The notes: a model not told the origin generated them from the letters alone. 64,000 bases of DNA from Conchocele bisecta (GCA_029237695.1 CM055265.1:120543078-120607077), one strand, 5' to 3'; positions 35,823 to 47,325 are shown, counted from the first letter of the stretch. Numbers and translations are program-made.

Positions 35823-36600
35823 AGCACCACATCCCGCTATAGCGGTGTTTGCAAACAATGTAGATCCAGATGAGCCGGCTCGTGACGAGCCGTCCCATCA
35901 GGATCTGTACTTTTTGCAAGTAATTTTCATATTTTTTTAGAAAAAAATCCACCCCCTTTGTATAAATGAACTAGTCTGGAAATCATGTTTTGACAATTGG
36001 ATTAGTCTACACTGGTCGCCAAAACAGTTAGCCAGGTGTGTGTGTATTTCTAAATGGAAAAATAATCAACCTCTACTATTCTGACGGCCGTTTCATTAAG
36101 CTTTGTACGACTAAAATGTTTGTAAGTGCAAAATTATGATAGTCTGTAAATTTCACATTAACAATATTTTCTTGAAAACAATTATTGGATTTACATTTAT
36201 TGAGTTTCACATTAACAATATTTTCTTGAAAACAATTATTGGATTTACATTTATTGAGCATAGGCTGCATATGCAGCCTATGCTCAATGAATGTAAATCC
36301 ATCAATTGAAATTTCCAGACGATCTTAAATTTGCACTTACAAACATTTTAGTCGTACAAAGTTTAGTGAAACTGGCCCCTGAATGTACCAGAATATTAAT
36401 AAATGGCTTCCATACATATACATTGTTGACTTGAACATAAAATTCCATTCCATCACTGCCCATACACAATGTTGCCAAACAGGAGGATAACGGAGCTAAT
36501 TGAGTTAACGAACAGTGTAGCCCCAGATCAGCCGGCGTCTACATAGTCTTATCAGGGTCTACACTGTTCGCTATTAATATGGAAAAAAACAAAATGGCCA
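35823..36600. repeat. Family C-like core and MITE family B copy
   Basis: Family C-like TGTAGATCCAGATGAGCCGG lies at about 35860. A full family B copy is at 36084-36379, with an internal duplication of TTTCACATTAACAATATTTT. A second family C-like core (TGTAGCCCCAGATCAGCC) is at about 36514. No gene recognised. Confidence 0.6.
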
Positions 36601-36874
36601 CTGGAAGGTGAAAAGGCCTTCCTTTCATTACTGATTTCAATTGTTTTCTTTTCATGAACCGCATGGCCATTGCGGACCAAACTTCACAGTTCTGGTCCTT
36701 GGGTGAGGCATTTTCATATTTGATGAAACGGAGGATCTTCGCGCAATAAAAGATGGCTGCAGTCGAAAAATAGCACACATTTTCTCAAACTTATGAATTT
36801 ATTTTGACGATCCTTCGTAGGAATGATCCATCACTGAATGCTCTTTCAGGCGGATTTGTCAAATTGGTGAAACC

Positions 36875-37148
36875 GTAGCCTATTTCACCAACATTGCAAA
36901 GTATACTTATCAAGCAAAGTATACTTTGAGGGAGAACTTTTCAAATTAAGGATAAATTATTTTTCATTATACTGAATTTATTACATTATCACAGCCATTT
37001 TGGCTGTGATAATGTAATAAATTCAGTATAATAATTCTGCTTACTTTTAATCATCAAATATATGCATTTTGGGAAAAATAAATGATTACTGCCTCAAATT
37101 ATACTTTGCTAGATAAGTATACTTTGCACTTTTGATGAAATAGGCTAC
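36875..37148. mobile_element. MITE family A, copy 5
   Basis: The ends are GTAGCCTATTTCACCAACAT and TTTTGATGAAATAGGCTAC. The internal segment order is inverted relative to copy 1, and the central GCCATTTTGGC palindrome is intact. Confidence 0.8.
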
Positions 37149-37712
37149 CGGTGTCAAAAAACATGGGAATGGCCTAGGGGTCAAATTTGATTTTTGACCA
37201 AGTATGGCAATATCAAATCTGGGACCAATTTTGCCACATCTACGTTAGTGAAAGTGAAACCTAGCGTCGTAGATGTGTGGTGGTTGGTTGGGAGCATGCA
37301 ATCAGTTATGATTGCGATTCATCATTACCAGAGACGTGGTTTGACCCTCAAGTAAGTCAGTGACCAATAAATCAAAATCCAGTGTCGTAGTCGTCGACAG
37401 TTTTGGACAGGGTCAAAATGTTACATATCCTGATATGTTCGTCTGATCATTACCAAACTACGTCTAAAGCTTCTTCACATTCATGGCTATCCACCCAGTG
37501 TCATTCGGGTGACAATAATTCCAGCACAAAAATATTTACACAATTCCCTAACATTTGATTGGCCCGTAGCAAGTATCTGTCCAAAATTTATATCCCAGTA
37601 AACTCCCATGCTGAACTACTTTCCGTAACCGTGAGGCGCAGTTAAAATAATTCTTAAAGAAAACGGAAAATAAACACATTTTCTTGATGAATTTATTTCA
37701 AATGCTGGAATT

Positions 37713-37883
37713 ATAAGGAATGAATGGCCTTTTTGTTGAATTTATCGGGGATATAAAGTTGGAAAAGTCGCGGGAATACTGGACGAGGCCTTCCGGCCTT
37801 CGTCCAGTATTCCCGCGACTTTTCCAAGTTTATACAAATGTACCCCGATAAATTCCACAAAAAGGCCATTCATTCCTATATTG
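37713..37883. repeat. Long palindrome, about 75-base arms
   Basis: Arms from AGGAATGAATGGCCTTTTTG through AAGTCGCGGGAATACTGGAC fold back around CCTTCCGG with a few mismatches. No target duplication was clear. Confidence 0.7.
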
Positions 37884-37949
37884 ACCTTCAAATGTAGGAT
37901 GTATATGTGGTGATGCATATCAAATCGAAGGTATTGATTAGCTCTGTCG

Positions 37950-40150
37950 CCATCGCGTGGGTGGTGATCGGGCGAATGAGACGGCGTAAATTAACGGTAT
38001 GGTTTCCTCCTTATAAGAATCACGGTTTGGCCCTCAGGTACGTTTTTAGCTCGACTATTCGAAGAATAAGTAGAGCTTATGTTGTCACGTCGGCGTCGGT
38101 GTCGGTGTCGGCGTCGCGCCTTGGTTAAGGTTTTTAGTCAAGCTTGTATATGGAATACTACTGGCCCTACACCCACCATACTTGGACAACTTCATCTCCT
38201 AGTGATGTACATCAATAACCCCTGATCTATATTTCACCTTGACCTACATTTCCTCTTCAATTACTTGGTTAATTCCCCTTTGTTAAGGTTTTTTGTCAAA
38301 CTTGGTTAAGGTTTTTAGTCAAGTTTGTATATGCAATACTACTGGCCCTACACCCACCATACTTGGACAACTTCATCTCCTAGTGATGTACATCAATAAC
38401 TCCTGATCTATATTTGACCTTGACCTATATTTCCTCTTGAATTACTTACTTAATTCCCCTTGGTTAAGGTTTTGAGTCAACCTTGGTTAAGGTTTTTTTT
38501 CAAGCTTGTACATTCAATACTATTGTGCATCCAGACACCATACTTTGACAACTTTTTCTCATAGGTATGTAATAACCCCTGATCTATATTTGACCTTCAC
38601 CTTCATTTCCTCTTCAATTACTTACTTAATTCCTTTTGGTTAAGGTTTTTAGTCGACCTTCTATATGGAATACTACTGGCTCTACACCCACCATACTTGG
38701 ACAACTTCATCTCCTAGTGATGTACATCAACAACCCCTGATCTATATTTGACCTTGACCTACATTTCCTCTTGAATTACTTACTTAATTCCCCTTGGTTA
38801 ACGTTTTTAGTCAAGCTTGTAGATGGAATACTCCTGGCCCTACACCAACCATACTTGGACAACTTCATCTCCTAGTGATGTACATCAACAACCCCTGACC
38901 TATATTTGACCTTGACCTACATTTAACCTTGAATTACTTACTTAATTCCCCTTGGTTAAGGTTTTTACTCGACCTTGGTTAAGCGTTTTACTTAAGCTTG
39001 TACATGGAATACTATTGTGCATACAGACACCATACTTGGACAACCTTTTCTCATAGTGATGTATATCAATAACCCCTGATCTATATTTGACCTTGACCTA
39101 CATTTCCTCTTGAATTACTTACTTAATTCTCTTTGGTTAAGGTTTTTAGTCAAGCTTGTACATGGAATACTCATGGCCCTACACCAACCATACTTGCACA
39201 ACTTCATCTCCTAGTGATGTACATCAACAACCCCTGACCTATATTTGACCTTGACCTACATTTAACCTTAAATTACTTACTTAATTCCCCTTGGTTAAGG
39301 TTTTTACTCAACCTTGGTTAAGCTTTTTTAGTCAAGCTTGTTGATGGAATACTATTGTGCATACAGACACCATACTTGGATAACTTTTTCTCATAGGGAT
39401 GTACATCAATAACCCCTGACCTTTATTTTACCTTCACCTACATTTAACCTTGAATTACTTGCTTAATGTTTATAGTCAAGCTGTATATGGAATACTTCTG
39501 GGCCTACATCAACCATACTTGGACAACTTCATCTCCTAGTGATGTACATCAATAATCCCTGAACTATATTTGACCTTGACCTACTTTTATCCTTGGATTA
39601 CTAGTTATTCTCCCCTTGGTTACGGTTTTTACTCAGCTTGTATAATGGGATTAACTCCTGGGCCTACAGCAACCATACTTGGAAAACCACGCACCTACGT
39701 CCAAGGTCATGGTCACTGTTGAAGGTCAAAGGTCAAACCTATTGAAATTCCCTTCCGCTACTATCTTCTACACCGATGCATGGATTATCAAATGCCTTGG
39801 CACAAATGTTTCTCAGGATGAGAAGGTGTGTCTCGATCAATAACCACGCACCTACGTCCAAGGTCAAGGTCATAGTTGAAGGTCAAAGGTCAAACCTATT
39901 GAAATTCCCTTCCGCTCTATATCTTCTACACCGATGCATGGATTATCACACTATGCCCAGGGTCAAGGTCACAGACTTGATGCGTTTGAAACCTTAACGC
40001 TCGGCTAAATGGCTTATAATCAAAAATGCATCGTTTTCTTTGGCTGCCAGTGGGGGTATTCGTGTGCCGACAGGCCACATTTCTAGTTTCCCTTGGTTAA
40101 TGTTTTCAGTCAACCTTGGTTAAGATTTTTATGCAGGCCGCAGCCACCTT
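37950..40150 (+). repeat. SINE 5' piece and tandem array (type v) with type ii segment
   Basis: GTGGTGATCGGGCGAATGAG (37959) is SINE-like. The head TAGCTCGACTATTCGAAGAA with TAAGTAGAGCTTATG precedes GGCGTCGGTGTCGG and about ten units sharing CCATACTTGGACAACTTCAT, CTATATTTGACCTTGACCTA and CCCCTTGGTTAAGG. At about 39687-40086 the array switches to a 5'-truncated type ii element that ends in the same GGCCACATTTCTAG. Confidence 0.65.
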
Positions 40151-40189
40151 CTTTGTGAAGCTATGTGTACATCGACAACCCTCGTAGTC

Positions 40190-40425
40190 GAGCTATGCTG
40201 TTCTCCTACAGCTCTTGTTATCTTTGGCTCTTTAGTTACCTGGGAGTTGAATTGGGTTATTGCCCATTATAAAAGTAGTAAGATTATTACTGATCCTACT
40301 GCTTTTGGGAGTGGCCAAGTGATTCTGGTGTGGCGAGGACCTGGCATCAGATCAGGATTATTCTGATTTCAGGGCTGAATATATAGTTTTGTTATTGTAA
40401 ATATTCAGTTCTGATTTTGGGATTC

Positions 40426-40466
<41 letters not shown>

Positions 40467-40612
40467 CCCGCCCCCATGTGTACATGTACGTCAAGTACAT
40501 GTACTTGTACATGTAATATATGGGATTTAGTACTAAACCCATTGACCCGGCCTTAAATGACCGTAGCTGTTGATAGGCCGTTAAACCCCAACAAACAAAC
40601 AAACAAACAAAC
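40190..40612 (+). mobile_element. SINE-like element with a poly-C run
   Basis: It is nearly identical in the middle to 24215-24650 (GGGAGTTGAATTGGGTTATT, GGCCAAGTGATTCTGGTGTG). It contains a run of about 40 C with two G interruptions at 40428-40476, then AAATGACCGTAGCTGTTGAT and a CAAACAAACAAACAAAC tail. Confidence 0.65.
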
Positions 40613-42440
40613 TGTCACCATCGCATAGCGAAAATGAGATGCAAAAATTGTCCATCCATCTGTCCATCCGTCTGTTCGAGCAACCAAACGAGAGGAAGGG
40701 GCAGAGCCTAACACAAAATGATCATTTGATTTATCATGTGTGGCCCCTTATTTTATTCATGACAACTTTAAGGGGCCATATCTACTGTTCTAGAACCATG
40801 GAAATGGGCCCCTTCTCCCTATTGGTGGCATGTCTGTCTGTCGAGTTTTCTATTCTGCTATAACTTTGTTACCGTATGACCGTTTGGCTTGAAACTTCAT
40901 GTGCATGTTTATTATCATCCATGTTTTCATTCCACACCCCACACATTCTCTCCACATGCCCAAAGTCAAGGTTACATAACTTATAAATTTGCATACAGTA
41001 AATGAGTGCGCGTTTCTCCGTTCTCCAACAACTTATTTACTGTACGACAGATTGGCTTGAAACTGTATGCGCATGTTTACTATCATCCATATGTTCATTC
41101 CTCATCACACTCGTGCTCTCGCCATGCCCAACATCAAGGTCAAACAAATTTGAAATATGTGTCCAGTAAATGCATGCGCGTTTCTACATTCCCCTATTAT
41201 ATAACCTCTTTACTGTATGACCGATTGGCTTGAAACTTCATGAGCAAGTTTATTATTATCATCCATATTTATTTCCCCTCCCATTCTCCTCATGCATGCT
41301 TAAGGTCAAGGTCAAATAACTTTGAAGTTTCCTTCCAGTAGATGTGTGCACATTTCTCCATTCTCCTTTAACTTCTTTACTTTATGAACGATTGGCTTCA
41401 AACTTTATGTGCATGTTACACATAATTCATATTTTCATTTTCCACCCCAGGCGTGCCCCCACCCACCCCTGCCCAACTTCAATGTCAAATAACATTGAAA
41501 CTGTCCATCTAGTAGATATGTGCGAATTTCTACAGTCGCCTATAACTTTACTGTATTCTCTTAACACTTCATATACAGGTTTGTCAACATCATTATTTTA
41601 ATTTCCCACTTCAGTACGCCCCCTCCCTGTCTCAGGTCAAGATCTAGGATGCAAAATTCGTCCATCCGTCCGTCCGCCTGTCTGTCACGTTTTCCATTAT
41701 CCTATAACTTCTCTACCGTATGACCGATTGGCTTGAAACTTCATGTGCATGTTTATCATCCATATTTTCATTCCCCATCCAACACATGCTCTCCCCATGC
41801 CCAAGGTCAATGTCAATTGACTTTGAAGTTTCCGTCTAGTACGCGTGTGCACATTTTTCCATTCTCATATAACTTCTTTACTTCAAGAACTATTGACTTC
41901 AAACTTTATGTGCATGTTTCTCATCATTAATATTTGTATTCCTCGCCCCACCCATGCTCCCCCATGTCCAAGGTCAATGTCAAATAACTTAGAAATGTGT
42001 GTCCAGTAGATTTGCACGCGTTTCTCCATTATCATATAACTGCTTTACTGTATGGCCGATTGCCTTCAACATTCACGTGCATCTTTAATATCATGCATAT
42101 TTTTATTCCCCACCCCACCCATGCTCTTTCCATGGTCAAGGTCTAATAATTTTAAAATTTCCGTCTTGTAGATGCGTTCCCGTTTCTCCATTCTTATATA
42201 GCTTCTTTACTTTATGAATAATTGGCTTGAAACGTCATGTGCATGTTTCCGATCATTCACATTTTCATTCCCCGCCCCAGGCGTGCTCCCCCTTGCCCAA
42301 GTTCAATGTCAAATAACGTTGAAATCAGAAAATTTCCATCCAGTAGATATGTGCGAGTTTATCCATACGCCTGTAATTTCTTTACTGTATTCTTTTGACA
42401 CGCCATGTACATGTTTGTCATCATCATCTAGCACATCCAC
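40613..42440 (+). repeat. Tandem array (type vi), diverged units
   Basis: Units of about 160-190 bp share TTTACTGTATGACCGATTGG, CTTGAAACTTCATGTGCATG, ATCATCCATATTTTCATTCC and CCCAAGGTCAAGGTCAAATA variants. They start after a TCCATCCATCTGTCC run at 40647 and restart after TCCGTCCGTCCGCC at 41673. No gene recognised. Confidence 0.6.
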
Positions 42441-42460
42441 GGACAGACCTCAGCAGATTA

Positions 42461-42720
42461 ACCCTTTCACCCCTAAGTATGATATGCTAGTGGAGTTATA
42501 TGGAGTTTTATATGTTAGTTTTGCAACCCAACCCAATCATCGCAAAATGATTTTCAGACCAGTCCATTAATAAACATGGGATGTTTTTGTTATCAAAATT
42601 ATGAAAGTTACTTGCAAAAAGTGCAGATCCTGATGAGACGGCTCGTCACCAGCCGGCTCATCTGGATCCACACGTTTTGCCAATACCACTATACAGGCCT
42701 GCGGTGTTGAAAGGGTTAAG
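42461..42720. mobile_element. TIR element with family C-like core
   Basis: The ends are TTAACCCTTTCACCCC and GTGTTGAAAGGGTTAA. The core AGTGCAGATCCTGATGAGAC is an inverted repeat with GGCTCATCTGGATCCACAC. Confidence 0.6.
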
Positions 42721-43561
42721 GGGTGCGTACGCACCCATCTCACCCCCTCTGCATACGGGCCTGATGTTTGTGGTCCAGCCACCGCAGCGATGGGATACAT
42801 GCCGTTGGCGGCGTTCTTGTTAGATGTTCACTGCAACGATACGAACAGAAACGCAAGACCGGGCTAGTTTCGTAAGCATTACTGTATCGTAGACTCGTAG
42901 TCGCCGAGCATGTATCCGCAGGCCTTGAATAATGAGACAGTTGTTGCGGAAAGATGCCACTATTCCTCTTTCAGTGTGAACTAGGAAACAAGATACCCAA
43001 CGGACACCCATAAACCAATATAAAGAAACTAACGCAACTCGTTAGAAGGCCATGACAAGTTATTTCTCTGTTAAGCGTCCTCGTGCGGGTAGGCTTTGAG
43101 ATTGGTTCTGTGAAAACAGAAAACAAACTATGTACATGCTATTTAACGCTATTTACTGATGAAGTAATATGAAAACTGATTGGGAACTTGGCAGGTTTTA
43201 TATCCGTTCGTGAATAATAAGTTTAATTCGAGAATTTTCTTATTTTTTTCTAAAGTTTGCTGGTGGAAATTTAAATTTATGTTAAAAACTGCAGCAACCC
43301 TTTGCAGACTGCAAAGGGTTGAGGAAGTTTTTAACATACATTTATATTCGGGTTTTTTTTTCAAGGCCTAGTTTGTTTTTACCTGATACGTAGGTAGGTT
43401 TTGGTCAACTGGTTGGACGCTTAACATAGAAAAGATATGGTATGGCCTAAACATGCACACAGCGGCCTGGGTGGTCGCGGAGGCTTCAACACGGCGTAAA
43501 CATGCACGCCACGACCCAAAAGGAAAGCAACTTACTAATAGCCAGTCTAGTCTACTGATCT
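42721..43561. other. Stretch without recognised gene
   Basis: A hairpin TATGTTAAAAACTGCAGCAA...CCTTTGCAGACTGCAAAGGG is at about 43276-43325. Nothing else was recognised. Confidence 0.4.
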
Positions 43562-43850
43562 GTAGCCGATTTCACCAACAGTGCAAAGTATACTTTGAGG
43601 GAGCAATCATTTACTTTTCCTGAAATGCATTATTTCATATAGAACTAACTACTGCATATATTTGATGATTGAAAGTATGCAGAATTATTATACTGAATTT
43701 ATTACATTATCACAGCCAAAATGGCTGTGATAATGTAATAAATTCAATATAATAAAAATTAATAAATTTATCCTAAAATTGAAAATTTCTCCCTCAAAGT
43801 ATATGTCACGGTACGGATCTAGTAACTCAGGGTAGAAGATATGTGTCTGT

Positions 43851-43923
43851 GCCCGGTTAGCTCAGTCGGTAGACCAACCGCCTTGTAAGCGGGAGGTGCC
43901 GGGTTCGACTCCCGGGTCGCGTG
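43851..43923 (+). tRNA. tRNA-Thr(TGT)-like sequence, possibly a SINE head
   Basis: GCCCGGTTAGCTCAGTCGGT starts a near-complete tRNA. The A box is TTAGCTCAGTCGG. The anticodon arm is CCGC-CTTGTAA-GCGG with anticodon TGT. The T arm CCGGG-TTCGACT-CCCGG is perfect. The acceptor stem is weak (one C-C mismatch and three wobbles), so it may be a tRNA-derived repeat, not a functional gene. Confidence 0.55.
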
Positions 43924-44058
43924 CATGTTTTTCTCTTCCTGTACCGTGACTGACGTATACTCCGAGATTGTCCCACAGATAATCACTATAATCCCCAAAA
44001 ATGTGTAATTCGAGGACGAATTTCAATTTGGCGGCGGAGTATGTCACGGTACGGATCT

Positions 44059-44266
44059 ACGGAAGCCCATTAGGGCCACTTCTTGAATTTTCGAGATCTT
44101 TTCTTGAATTTTCAAGATACTTTCTTTAATTTTCGACATCTTTTCTTGAATTTTCAAGATGTTTTCAAGATGTTTTCTTGAATTTTCAAGTTCTTTTCTT
44201 GAACTTTCAAGATCTTTGAATAAATGGAAATTAAAAAAAAGTGAAGTGGCCCTAATGGGCTTCCGT
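44059..44266. mobile_element. hAT-like MITE with 8-bp target duplication
   Basis: The ends ACGGAAGCCCATTAGGGCCA and its exact inverse TGGCCCTAATGGGCTTCCGT are flanked by ACGGATCT at 44051-44058 and 44267-44274. The interior repeats TTTTCTTGAATTTTCAAGAT about six times. An 8-bp duplication is the hAT superfamily size (family knowledge). Confidence 0.78.
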
Positions 44267-44304
44267 ACGGATCTAGTAACTCGGGAGAGAAGGTATGTGT
44301 CTGT

Positions 44305-44359
44305 GCCCGGTTAGCTCAGTCGGTAGACCAACCGCCTTGTAAGCGGGAGGTGCCGGGTG
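44305..44359 (+). tRNA. Truncated second copy of the tRNA-Thr-like sequence
   Basis: It is identical to 43851 onward through AAGCGGGAGGTGCCGGGT, then jumps to GCATATTTTTCT. The lost part lies between two CGGGT repeats, so a short-repeat deletion removed the T loop and the acceptor 3' strand. Confidence 0.55.
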
Positions 44360-44835
44360 CATATTTTTCTCTTCCTGTTACATATACTTTGCTAGAAAAG
44401 TATACTTTGCAATGTTGGTGAAATAGGCTACAGATCCGTGACTGGAGAAATCCGACTTATGGCATGTGTTGCCAGTCTAGCGTTTGATATGTATACGTGA
44501 CTATTGACTAATTGAACGCGTGTGGCCAGTCTATATTCTGACATGTGGCCGTGACTTTAGAAATGGCGCTTATGGGTTTGCGACCAGTGTAGATCCAGTT
44601 CAGCTTGAGTATCCGCATACTCTGAAACACCAGTAATGCTTCCCACAAGCAATACTATAGATTGTTATCAGGTTACAGGAGTGTGTTATTTGATCAGGAT
44701 CTACATTGTTCACAACTCCCATAAGCCCCATTTCAGCTGTGGACAAGTTAGCAGATTCTCGCACAGTGACTGACTCGAGAAATATGGATTGTTGTCTGAA
44801 TCACGAGCAGAAACGTGGCTGATCAATCTGTGCTT

Positions 44836-45072
44836 GGGGCCGTTTCACTAAACTTCGTACGAAAAAATGTTCGTAAGTGAAAATTTAGGATCGTCTGGTT
44901 TAAATTGACGCATTTATCTTTATTGAGCATATGCTGCATATGCAATCTATGCTCAATAAATGTAAATCCAATAATTGTTTACAAGAAAACTTTGTTAAAG
45001 TGAAATTTACAGACTATCGTAATGTTGCACTTACGAACATTTTAGTCGTACGGACTTTAGTGAAACGGCCCC
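44836..45072. mobile_element. MITE family B copy
   Basis: GGGGCCGTTTCACTAAACTT and TTTAGTGAAACGGCCCC are near-perfect inverted ends. The inner palindrome is around CATATGCTGCATATGC. Confidence 0.8.
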
Positions 45073-45285
45073 CAGACTCGTGTTGGTCTACGCTGGTAAC
45101 AAAGGTCGTATGGCATGCGCCTATTTTCGCCAATGATTGAGAACCAGCCAAATCAAGGGCAGGCCTATTAGAGGACTAAATAAGGAGGGGGATACGTGGG
45201 GAATACTGTACTGTAAATAAAGCTACACCAATCCTCGCGAATGACACATAATTAATTTCTTGATGTTGGAACGTGGATGTAGGTA

Positions 45286-45380
45286 GTTACGAACAGTAAC
45301 TCTTGCAATCTACTCCAGTACCGTCCGTAGCCAGGCTACGGACGGTACGGAAGTAGATTGCAAGAGTTACTGTTCGCAAC
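45286..45380. repeat. Long near-perfect palindrome
   Basis: Arms GTTACGAACAGTAACTCTTG onward fold on CAAGAGTTACTGTTCGCAAC around TAGCCAGGCTA with few mismatches. Confidence 0.7.
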
Positions 45381-46199
45381 TAAGATTTAGGCTACTTTAA
45401 TAGCTCTCCGGTTGGAATTAGACGGTGGATGTTCATTTTAGAATGTGTCTATTTCCCTTGGTTTGCCAGACGCTCACCTGTGTCCGGGCGGGAACAAACA
45501 TTGATAGGTGCATCACATACTTCTTGCTCTAGAGTATCAAACAACTTGAAGTTTGAGATTTTTGAGTTCAAAGTTGAAGTATACACTCAGACAATTGAAT
45601 AACATCGGACCATGCCGTGGGCGGCAAATGACGTTGCACATTCTGGCACAATAGGCCAATTGAGCCAATCACGTCGAGTTTTACAATTCGCGCGATTTTT
45701 GCTACCAATAAAAATTAGTTTTATATCAGAGTTACGGTACGTCGTTACCCTGGTAGCGTCACGACGTCATGCGCTAATTGTATTTCCCGAACGTTACTGA
45801 ACGCCACGGAAAGACACGCTCTGCTATTATTTGAGATATTAATTTAAACTAACCGCAACATCGTGATTTAAACGACACAGTTTGTACCACAGTCATAAAG
45901 ACACAAGAAGTGGAGATGAAGACGAAGGTTAGTTAATAAAAGTATTATTATTAACAACAAAATAGACACAAATCTATTTTTAAATATCCCAGATGAAATG
46001 GACGTCACAATCTCGGCGTCTCTGTCCGTGCACGTTCTATATTTACAGTCACAGGTAGTGTGTGGCTACCAGCGCAGCTTGTTGCGCAGGGGTAACATTT
46101 CTACACACAATGTACTCCCGTACCGCCACACACGTATACAATTCATATCGTTTCTCGAGTCCCGATGTATGTTTATATAAACACGTGGCTTCTTGGGTC
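45381..46199. other. Stretch without recognised gene
   Basis: Unique-looking sequence. Short open frames (for example 45612-45800) carry no recognisable domain. Confidence 0.4.
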
Positions 46200-46205
46200 G
46201 TTTTC

Positions 46206-46665
46206 TACGGAGCCGCGCTGGGGACGTAGAATTCTTTTCTTTTTTAATTCGTTCCCACGAAATAACAATTCGTTCCCTTAATTTAACAATTCGTTCCCAC
46301 GAATTAACAATTGAAAAGTTCGTTCCCTCAATTTAACAATTCGTTCCCACGAAATAACAATTCGTTCCCACAGGAACGAATTGTTAATTCGTGGGAACGA
46401 ATTGTTATATCGTGGGAACGAATTGTTAATTCGAGGGAACGAATTGTTAAATTAAGAGAACGAATTGTTATTTCGTGGGAACGAATTGTTAAATTGAGGT
46501 AACGAATTGTTATATCGTGGGAATGAATTGTTAATTCGAGGGAACGAATTGCTATATCGTGGGAACGAATTGTTAATTCGAGGGAACGAATTGTTAAATT
46601 TAGGGAACGAATTGTTATTTCGTGGGAACGAATTAATAAAAAAAAATCCATTATGGGGCTCCGTA
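46206..46665. mobile_element. TIR element with converging palindromic minisatellite and GTTTTC target duplication
   Basis: The ends TACGGAGCC and GGCTCCGTA are flanked by GTTTTC (46200-46205 and 46666-46671). Inside, a 14-15-base unit (AATTCGTTCCCACGAATTAAC type) runs in one orientation to about 46372 and in the opposite orientation from there. Open frames on both strands through it are artefacts. Confidence 0.72.
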
Positions 46666-46671
46666 GTTTTC

Positions 46672-47325
46672 CACTTGTTTTTCCTTCCGTCATGAGTCTC
46701 AAACATGCGCAGAAAATGATGTACTATACTTTAGTAAATATTAATTCAACTGTAGATTTGCATTGCATTTCTGAATCCAATTTGTCTAATAAACACATTA
46801 AATAAAAATAAAAAAATACTTAAATATAAGTGGGTTTTCATCAATTACAAAAGAGTCGCCCTCCCCCAAACACATTATTCGATGACATTCCATCACATAT
46901 TGATTGTATTGCGAAAAATCAATTCTACTATGGGAATTTATCATGAGGCAAAAAGGAGGCGGAGAGTGACAAGGAGAGTCGAAAAACGTAATGTTAGGAA
47001 ATTGGCTCCGAAACCTGGCTAGATAACTTAGAAATGATGTAACTAAGAAAACAAAATATAGATTTTGAAAATCGGTCAACAAATTCCAAAATTATTTAAT
47101 TTTTTTTTATATTGTTAGCCTCCCTGTAATAAAATCAATATTTGGTGGAATTTTATCCAATACAAAATGGAAGAATGTTACCTTTTTGTTATTGATGCAA
47201 AAGTACTTACATTTAAATATTGTTTACATTTAATGTGTTTAATAGCCAAAAATTCGTAGCAGAAAAACCTGGAACAGGCAGAAGAGTTGGAAACAGTAAC
47301 TAGCACACTCTAGTAAATATAGAAC
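46672..47325. other. Stretch without recognised gene
   Basis: A/T-rich sequence. A 94-codon frame on the - strand (46798-47082) shows no domain I recognise and is probably spurious. Confidence 0.4.

Larger units (their letters stand above)
43562..44431. mobile_element. MITE family A, copy 6, interrupted by a tRNA-containing duplication
   Basis: The left end is GTAGCCGATTTCACCAACAG and the right end GTTGGTGAAATAGGCTAC. The copy is split at CTCCCTCAAAGTATA by about 590 bases (about 43803-44390) holding two copies of a unit with ATGTCACGGTACGGATCTAG and a tRNA-like sequence, plus a small MITE at 44059-44266. Confidence 0.75.

Noticed and set aside
46328..46702. 124-codon ITIRSLELTIRSH repeat frame
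   Set aside because: It reads through the inverted TTCGTTCCC minisatellite; similar frames exist on both strands.
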